Under the pieces are notes generated by a model. It searched no databases. It was not told where the DNA came from and saw only the letters and a list, made by a program, of their open reading frames with translations. From Rhabditoides inermis (Eukaryota > Nematoda > Chromadorea > Rhabditida > Rhabditidae), in NCBI GenBank assembly GCA_963966185.1, contig CAWZYM010000290.1, positions 1 through 64,000 on the forward strand: DNA of 64,000 bases, read 5' to 3'. Made by a program: the position numbers and the translations under genes. Positions 51,181-59,400 of the stretch are shown here, piece by piece (within the stretch, counting starts at the first letter, position 1; the number at the start of each line of letters is the position of its first letter).

Positions 51181-51342
51181 TCCGGCGCGCTGTCGCGCGC
51201 CTCCGCACTAGGTATACAAAAATAGAAAATAGAAGAATAGTTCGTCTTGCATGTTTGATAGTTGATTGCTCTCTAATGACTCTTGAGAAGATACATACAC
51301 GCAAGGGTTGTAGTTGAAGTATTCAAGTTCTATGTATTTTGT
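51181..51342 (+). repeat. Hairpin-headed direct repeat R, right copy
   Basis: Second copy of the 162 bp repeat at 48,823, with loop TGTC in the GC hairpin. It is followed immediately by TTTTGCAG and a short exon-like stretch, suggesting that this copy is the native one and that the left copy was carried next to the satellite. Confidence 0.8.
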
Positions 51343-52006
51343 TTTGCAGTCATTTTGCAGTCATGCGATCGTGGGACCTTCCGGCGGTTTTCGATACTCT
51401 CAAGAACATCGACAATGTGTGTACAAAAAAATAAAATTGATTTTCTTCGTGTTATAGCTAGGGGTGATCAACGCGCGACTTCTGTCTCCGAAGGAATAGG
51501 GAGACAATCATGTGGGGTGAGAAGAGGGAGAAGAAGGAGACGGGAGAGGAGAAGAGGGAGAGAGTGAGAGCATAAGGAGGAGAACACTTAGACTTTATTT
51601 TCAGATCTGCGTTGTGAAGAACTGATTTTCAGGTCTCAGTGGATGGCTACGATAAATAAAAAGACTGTTGATTTTATTGAACGAATACGAATAAATGAAA
51701 GATGGTAGTTTCATCGTTTATTAAAAAGAAATTTGTTGAATGAATGAAAAAATTTGATTAAATTCTTTTCATATTGTAACTCTGATGGCACGCAACAGAA
51801 AAATCTTTTTTTCTTTTTTTTAATATCATAAGAAAATAAATATTGATGCAATGGCGCCTTGCTGATAACCGTTTCACACTCTGGTGTCTCCGTGTATTCT
51901 GTGCTCTCTGCACTTTCAAATTCTCACTGGCGCACTCACTCTTATTATTGCAATTTTCACATATTTTAATGTATTTTCTATATTTTCTATATTTCGACGT
52001 CTATAG
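51343..52006 (+). other. Upstream region of misc-1, possible exon remnants
   Basis: A TTTTGCAG acceptor-like site precedes a short GC-rich open stretch (51,363-51,416, reading MRSWDLPAVFDTLKNIDN) ending in GTGTGT. A second open piece at 51,462-51,499 could encode VINARLLSPKE and a stop, but the two do not join in frame. These may be the tail of an upstream gene or decayed exons; no family is recognised. From 51,600 the sequence is AT-rich, as expected of a 5' flank, ending in pyrimidine-rich sequence and CTATAG directly before the misc-1 ATG. Confidence 0.3.
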
Positions 52007-53753
52007 ATGGCCGCTGGTGGCGAGAAAACCATACCCAATGCCGTAAAGTTTGTCTTCGGCGGCGTCTCCGGGTATGTTCGGTGAAATCAAGATTTGTGTA
52101 TTTTTGTGAGCTTGTTTACAAACAATTTTGTTTACTATATTATTCAAATGTGCAATGTTTTGTATTCAGTATGGGCGCGACTCTGTTCGTGCAGCCGCTT
52201 GATCTCGTGAAGAACCGCATGCAGCTCTCCGGACTCACCGGAAAGAAGGTATATGCCAGTTCGCCACTTATCAGTTTTATTGTTTTGTTTTCGTGTCATT
52301 ATCGTTACTATATGTGTATTTATATTATTGAAGGAGTTCCGCAACAGCTTTCACGCGCTCTCCTCGATTGTCCGCAACGAGGGCGTGCTCGCGGTAGGTT
52401 TCCAGCAACAGCAACACGTGAAACGTATTTTGTTCAGGTGTACACGGGTCTCTCTGCGGGTCTGCTCCGACAGGCCACCTACACCACCACCCGCCTCGGC
52501 GTCTACACCTGGATGATGGAGCACTTCACCGAGTGAGTCTTGTACATGTAAATACATTGTATATTTATTTATACAAAATACAATGCAGTGTTTAGCGCCA
52601 CCTCGTCTCCGTCGTTCATCGCCAAGGCGGCAATCGGTATGGGCGCCGGCGCTATCGGCTCGTTTGTCGGAACCCCCGCTGAGGTTTGTTTTGTTTTTGT
52701 TGTTGTTGTTTACCTTTTCGTTCAGGTAGCTCTGATCCGCATGACTGGCGACGGTCGGCTTCCTGTGGATCAGCGTCGGTGAGTGAAGCGTTTTTCTTGT
52801 CGAGTACCGACTGTCTGTTCAGCAACTACACGGGTGTGACGGACGCTCTCGCACGCATTGTCCGGGAGGAGGGCGTGGCCGCGCTGTGGAGGATGAGTTA
52901 CTATTATTGATTAATTGGTTAACAATCACAGTTATCTACCATTATGTCCCCCCGACTTCAACTTGTGTAAACATATTCATAACTTGCAGGGCTGTCTTCC
53001 CACGGTCACCCGGGCGATGGTTGTGAACGCGGCGCAGCTGGCCACGTACTCGCAGGCCAAGCAGGCACTCCTCGACAACCAGGTCGTCAAGGTAAGAGGG
53101 GATTGTGTGCTTGACCCAAAAACATTTCATTACACATTACTTTTAATTAACGCTGTCTACTGTAAACTGTGTGTGCTACGTACTATTCACGTATTCACGA
53201 TGTCTAACATTGTTCTACGTCTACATGTTCTTGCCGATACGCACATTCATCTTCATAATATTTTTCGAAACTGAACTCACTGTTTACATCATAATGTTGA
53301 TACATATCATTCACTCGGTTTTTTCCAGGACGGCATTGTCTGTCATCTCATGGCTTCGATGATGAGCGGCCTGGCCACCACTATCGTCTCCATGCCCGTC
53401 GACATATCCAAGACGAGGTACGGTAGGGTACTGTAGATCGACCCTGTATCCTTGTGTTGACATGTTTCTGTTTCAGGATTCAGTCGATGCGTATCGTTGA
53501 CGGTGTGCCCGAGTACCGCAACGCGTTTGACGTGTGGGCCAAGGTTATTGATTTTAATTGAACGATTGATTAATGTGGACAATTGACGATTCAGATCATC
53601 CGCAACGAGGGAGTGTTTGCGCTGTGGAAGGGCTTCACCCCCTATTACATGCGCCTCGGACCCCACACTGTACTCACCTTCATCATCCTCGAGCAGATGA
53701 ACAACGCCTACTGCAAGTACGTGCTCGGAAAGACGGTCAAGGCGGGGCTCTGA
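52007..53753 (+). CDS. misc-1: Mitochondrial 2-oxoglutarate/malate carrier (SLC25A11 type), 11 exons
   Basis: Inner-membrane antiporter exchanging oxoglutarate and malate. Exons: 52007-52071, 52170-52248, 52334-52393, 52438-52532, 52596-52683, 52726-52778, 52823-52892, 52990-53091, 53329-53417, 53477-53543, 53595-53753. They give 927 nt, 308 residues, the family's normal length. The three carrier signatures are present: PLDLVK at 31-36, PAEVALIR at 127-134 (the oxoglutarate-carrier form of the second motif) and PVDISKTR at 227-234. MVVNAAQLATYSQAKQ and TPYYMRLGPHTVLTF match the family closely. The ATG follows CTATAG, a likely trans-splice acceptor. Intron 7 would have to start with AT (ATGAGT) for the frame to hold. 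First gene of a probable operon; a partial second copy lies at 62,256. Confidence 0.93.
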
Positions 53754-53918
53754 GGGGCGGAGCTTATGCGGGAATGCGTGACTTACAGGTATTTCAGGAA
53801 TGAGTGTGATGTAGGATATCGAATTGTTGTGAATAGTGTGATTGTGATTATATGGTTCGGGTTGTACTTGCTATGGGATATGCCGGTGTCCAAGACAGGT
53901 TTAGAATATCACTTGACT

Positions 53919-53924
53919 AATAAA
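53919..53924 (+). terminator. Poly(A) signal of misc-1
   Basis: AATAAA about 165 bp after the misc-1 stop and 125 bp before the next start codon, as expected between genes of a nematode operon. Confidence 0.6.
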
Positions 53925-54048
53925 GAGTTTTATCGTGATTTGATTGATTGTTGTGCATGATTGTTCAATCGGTTGTGGAAACCATGTCCGGAAGGACTAT
54001 CTTGAGACTATATATTGATTCTATTCGTGACCTTACACCATCTTCCAG

Positions 54049-56140
54049 ATGACGTCACTGGCGGTGACGGTGTCGCAGCGCGGAGTGCGCTCTCTCAACT
54101 CTCACAACTTCCGCGCGCCCTGGCCCTTTGTCAAAAAGGGTACGGTTTTTTGAATGTTCGGATATTGTAACTTAATCTGGTTCACTGTAATCATTTAGGT
54201 GCGACGGGACAGCGCAAGATTGGTCCGATGGTGTACGAGAAGCAGCGTTGGCCGGGTCCGAACCGCGAGTTTCCCGAGTTGTCGCCCAAGTGGCACAAGG
54301 AGAACCCCGCCAGTCTACAGCAGTCAGTGTTGAATTATTGATTGATTTGGTAATATGTGATTGATCGATTGAGTTTACGGCAGTTCCAGTTTGTGCAAAT
54401 AACATTTATTATATTGGAGTGCCTTTAAATTATCTGGCTTCACGCTCTTTTAGAGCTAATTGAGGTACAAAATGTTATCTCGTTGTCGTTGTGTGGAATT
54501 GTTGCTGCTCATTTGGTGCAGCTAGGTATTCACAGTCACAGTATTGTGATTACAAAGTCAAATTTTCATCTCGTCCTCATTCATGTAGTCTTGATTCACT
54601 AATCGATTTATCGATTGCAGGTACACTGGGGTGGAGCCGGAGGGCTACGTGGACCAGGACGGCAAGTTCCACGCGGTGCAGGAGATGAAGACGGAGCTCG
54701 TCGTGCCCGACCTCGACGGGTTCAAGTGAGTCCGGGAGGGGGAGGAGGGTACTGTAACAGCGATGCGGGTATGGGCCCTAGAGTGTGGAGCGTTTTCTTG
54801 TTTAGGCCTGTTTATAGTCGAGCTTTTTCCAGCAATATTGTTCAGCTTTGCATTATTCTTCGAGCTTTATTCTGCTTTATTGCGCAATATTGCAGTGGTA
54901 GAAGATACATATCGATTAGCAATATTGCAGGATAAAACTTCAGCATGAAAAATAATGCAGAATTGAGCAATATTGCTGGATAAAGCGAGACCATAAACAG
55001 GCCTTTTCTGCGGAAACAAATGTGGTTTATGGTGATGATGTTGGCAGTGAACTGTGCAAAGCGAGTTGTCTTGGGTCGTAGTAGTGTTTGCTTGTTTGCA
55101 GGCTGTGCCCGTACGTGAGCTACCGCACCGACGTGGAGATTGAGAAGCGCGCCCGCGCGTACGAGGCCAAGGTCCGCGAGAAGGTGAGCAGCGTCCTTGT
55201 TTATTTACTTTGGTTCTTTGGTATTTGTTTTCACACAAAATCACACGGTAGTAGTAGTAGCATGTTTCTGTGTAATTCCAGTTTCTCACAGAGAGAACAT
55301 TGTTGTGTTTCACGTGATTGTATGGTTCAGAGTGATAACCCGTCCCGTGTTGCCTTTGGTGGTATGTACTTTTAGCTTTGAAAATCCTGCAATGTTGTTT
55401 TACTGTGAATTAGAATAGTAACCTTTATGTGGTCTCCATACATCACGGCGTTCCGATCCGAGAAATGTAATTTTTAGAAATCACTTACGTGCAAAAAATG
55501 AAGTCATTTTACTATTAAACATAGTACCATGCGTATTTTTGCTGGCGCGAAAGAGGCATACGTACGGAAGTTTTGAGTAGAATCTAATATGTGTTTATGT
55601 ATGGTGGTCTCTCAGGGTTCGGAGGCGCTGGCCGATCTGTACACGACGGAGGAGCAGCGCTGGCCGCCGCCCCGCATGAACACGGCCACCCTGTTCGAGC
55701 TCATCTACGGAGACAAGGTGGGAGAGCTGTTGCGTATTTTTGTCCGTGTATTTATCGGTAGCGATACTGGAATGAGAGGCAGGACGTGTTGTATTGTATA
55801 CAACTCTCAAAGCATTATCACAAATGCTTCACCGAGTGTATGTTGTTGGGGTGTTCGTGTTACATGTGTTTTTATCACACACTATAGTGTGTCTCAGTGA
55901 GGTAGTGTGTTTTATTTCAATATAGTATTTTGTCCGTAGCTAAACAAGAGCAGTGTTTGGTCATTCATTAGATTCAAAGTTGTGAAAAGTTGTCTATTAA
56001 TAGTATATTGCGTCTTTGTTAAGTGTTAACATTGGAAAGTTAGTTAGATATCAGAATCATGAATTTAGGTCCGGCAAGCGTTCAAAGAGGGTAAGTACGG
56101 AGACGCTGTGCAGGGAAAGAAGGCGGAGGCCGAGGCGTGA
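54049..56140 (+). CDS. mrpl-41: Mitochondrial large-subunit ribosomal protein L41 (mL41), 6 exons
   Basis: Structural protein of the mitochondrial ribosome. Exons: 54049-54139, 54199-54322, 54621-54725, 55102-55183, 55616-55717, 56069-56140; total 576 nt, 191 residues. The diagnostic core is ELVVPDLDGFKLCPYVSY at residues 97-114, matching the mL41 signature VVPDLTGFKLKPYVSY. The N terminus (MTSLAVTVSQRGVRSL) is Arg/Ser rich without acids, like a mitochondrial presequence. The C-terminal half contains TATLFELIYGDKVRQAFKEG. The ATG directly follows CATCTTCCAG, a trans-splice acceptor, 295 bp after misc-1, consistent with operon processing. Intron 3 carries a small MITE. All splice sites are GT-AG and all joins keep frame. 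A second copy starts at 63,477. Confidence 0.9.
54804..55004. mobile_element. Small palindromic MITE in mrpl-41 intron 3
   Basis: A 201 bp AT-rich element starts AGGCCTGTTTATAGTC and ends with GACCATAAACAGGCCT. The inverted halves share repeated CAGCAATATTG motifs and can fold into a long hairpin. TTT flanks both sides, a possible 3 bp target duplication. It has no coding capacity and does not touch splice sites. Confidence 0.7.
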
Positions 56141-56265
56141 GTGGGCGGAGTCACGAGAGGCGGAGCGAATTGTCTGCGGGAATGATGTATCCATTAGAGT
56201 GTATAGATGTTATTAGAGATAATCATTATTGTTTCCGTTGTTTTCTGATTGTTGTAGAGATAGTG

Positions 56266-56271
56266 AATAAA
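56266..56271 (+). terminator. Poly(A) signal of mrpl-41
   Basis: AATAAA about 125 bp after the mrpl-41 stop and 200 bp before the djr-1.1 start codon. Confidence 0.6.
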
Positions 56272-56470
56272 CATGTTTTGAACAATGGCGTAAGTACAGT
56301 GTTATGCTGAAGTGAAGACGATTGGTTCATGACCATGCCAATATCTTGATCCGAGGCAATTCGGGAGAATTGGGAATCATTGCGAGGGGCATGAAAAGTG
56401 TTGTTTCTCCCTCGTTACACTCTCGGAAATGTTTGTACCGTGTGTTCTGCTCATCCTCCTGTCCACAGCT

Positions 56471-59400
56471 ATGGCTGGCAAGACGGCGTTGATCATTCTG
56501 GCCCACGGGGCAGAGGAGATGGAGGCCATCATCACAGCCGACGTGCTCAGGAGGGCCGGGGTGACGGTGAGGAGAGGGGGAATGAGAAAGAGAAGAAGAG
56601 ATAGATAGAGAGAGAGAGCGGGTGGGAGAGAGGGGGATTGTGGGAGAGAAAGAGATGCGTATCCAGGTGACGCTGGCGGGTCTTCTCGGCACGGATCCGA
56701 TCGTCTGCTCCCGCCAGGTGAAGATCGTCCCCGACGCGGCCTTTGAGCAGGTCAAGGTGAGCGGAGGAAGGGCGAGTGGTTGGTGGTTGGACTGGTTGAA
56801 GTGGAGGAAGTGTGAGGATCCGCGATCCGCGGATCCGTAGCGAGTAGCTGTGTGCGTATCCGTATTTACGACAGTGTTCACGATAGGAGGGAGAAAAAGA
56901 AGAGAGAGAGAGAGAGACTCCCTTCCCTCTCTTCAGGACCAGCAGTTCGACGCGGTGATTCTGCCGGGCGGCCAGCCGGGCAGCAACACACTCGCCGAGG
57001 TGGGCACGGGGTACTGTAGTAGTACTATATATTGCGTGGATACTGTAACTGTGATTCCATTTCTCATCACTTTATCAGAGCTCCTCGGTGGGTGCTCTCC
57101 TCTCGTCGCAGTGGAAGCGTGGCGGTATCGTCGCCGCCATCTGCGCTGCCCCCATCGCACTCGCCAGCCATGGCATCGCCAAGGTACGGTAGGGGGTAGT
57201 ACTGTAGGTTCGGGGTACGATAGATTGGAGAAGCATTAGGGGCGGCGCGCAGCGCCGCATGTTTGTTATGATCTGTGGCGCGCGCAGCGCGCCACTCTCT
57301 AGCGACACCCGATTTCTCTATTCTAACACAATCTACTTCAATAATATGTGTTATTAGTTAGAATACTATGTTATAAGATCTATGAGTATGATTTGAGAAA
57401 AAATATCGATCGCGGCATCCAAAAAAAACCATTTTCTCACTTTGCCACTAAACGTGTTTACGACGACGACGACGACGGTGTGCATCACGTAAGCCCCTCC
57501 CACAATGCCCGCGCTCATTGGCGCAACCACTAACCGCTGGGCACGCTGATTGGCCGAGCGCTTCGCTTGCCCCGCCTCCTCCCGCGTGTTAGTGAAACTT
57601 CTGTTATTTTGTTGTTTTGAATTTCTGAATGTTTTTGAACGTGTTTTTATAATCAATATTGGTTGAAGAATGTATTCCGGTGATGTATAACATATTTATG
57701 AGTATCGAAACGTCATATTGGTTGTAGGACGCTCGACATCGAAATTATGTGGTTGTATGTATACCACCCGAGCTCAATTTCCTAGTATTATATGACTTTG
57801 TAATTTGTGGTTTCATTCGTATAGTTCTTACAAGTTTTTAACAAACTGACTCTACTATATTATAAGTGGTGAATGTCATAGTACGCTCCGCTAACCTGTG
57901 AATGTTTTCGAAATATTTCGTAGTTGTCGTGCGTTTTCCCATTCTTTTGGGGGGGGGGGTTTGTTTTAGTATGTTGTATTTTCAAACATCATCATGTTGG
58001 TAAAATACCAATCGACTTTATCGATCGATCGGTTATGTACGAACGATCATCTCGCCTCGCGATTATTGATTGTTCCGCAGTTCTGCTTTTCTACGTCATC
58101 GTTTACAGTGTCATTACAGCAGTCGAATGCACCTCATCTCAGAATGGCGACGACAAGAGAGCTGCCCTGCTACAACCTCAATCACGTTCCCTGTGCCGAA
58201 CTCCCCTTCGAAGCGGAGAGGTGAAGTTTCGAGAAGGGTGCGTTCAACTTCTACTGTTTTTTTAATGAGAAACCGATTGTAATGCACGAACAGAAATTGT
58301 AATGCACGAACAGAAATTGTAATGCACGAACCGATTGTAATGCACGAACAGTTGAACGGTCAGTCAGTCCGGAACCATGAATATTTTGGTTTGTAGGGGA
58401 TGAGAAGGCGCGCACGGATGCGCTGGAGAAGCTCATCTACACGGTCCTTAACTGCGACAAGTTCTCGCATGATGTCATTCGCTTCTGCCTACCTTCGAAC
58501 GACCGCATTTTCAAAAAGCTCCTCGTCATCTGCGAGATTGTTCTCAAGGTATAGGCAATCAATTTGATACAACTTTTTTATCATAGTTAAAACGTGTTTT
58601 GAATTGACCAAGACGAATCCAACCGCGTATAGTAAGTACCTTGGTGGTATTGTGGTATACGCGTTCAATTGTTTGCAAACAATATCGTCTAATTTATCCA
58701 TAATTAGTTGTTTTAGACGAACGCGCAGGGCAAGCTGTTGCACGAGAGTCGAAGAGATCACCGGTGATTGTGCAGCTTCCGAAGGCCGCTGCTGGATTAC
58801 GGAAGGCCAAGCCTCGCGCTGCCCCTGCTGCGACGGGAGGAGACATGGGTGAGTGGAATTGTTATATGTAATGATTGATTGAAGTTGCAGAGAAAGATGA
58901 GTACGTGTGTCCCAAGGCAGAGGTGGAGAGTGCGGGGCCGTCGCTGTCCACTCGGTCAAGTAAGTAAGGGGAGGTGGCGAGATGGTAGTGGGAGAGAGAG
59001 AGACAGAGACAGAAAAATAGAGATAGTCGCATGATGAGGTATTATACGATAATGAATGCCGTCCGGTTTAAAATGCGCTGTGCACAAGGTGGTGAACAAG
59101 GTCGGCAAGAGGAGCTTCATCGTCAGGGCTGCCACTGGTGAGTCGGCATTCATTACTGTTCTTTATCAGTATACTGTAGTTGTTAGTAATGTATTGTTAT
59201 TTGTGTCGTGTGTGTTTAGGCGACGTGTGGCTGAACGCGACGATGAAGGTGTGATCGTTGATGTCACCAATATGAGGTTGAAAGGAGGAGGAGAGATGCA
59301 AGGAGATGAAATTGACGTATGCGTGTAGGTGTCGTGTGCTCGTGTGCGACCGGCTACGGCGAGATCTCCACCGTTCGCATATGCGCCACCGACCGAGCGA

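Noticed and set aside
51363..51499. Two-exon gene tail upstream of misc-1
   Set aside because: The two open pieces do not join in frame with GT-AG borders, and no family is recognised; kept only as a low-confidence region note.
58489..58959. 156-codon minus-strand frame
   Set aside because: It lies antisense to the coatomer-beta exons and their introns, which match a known family on the plus strand, so it is a shadow.
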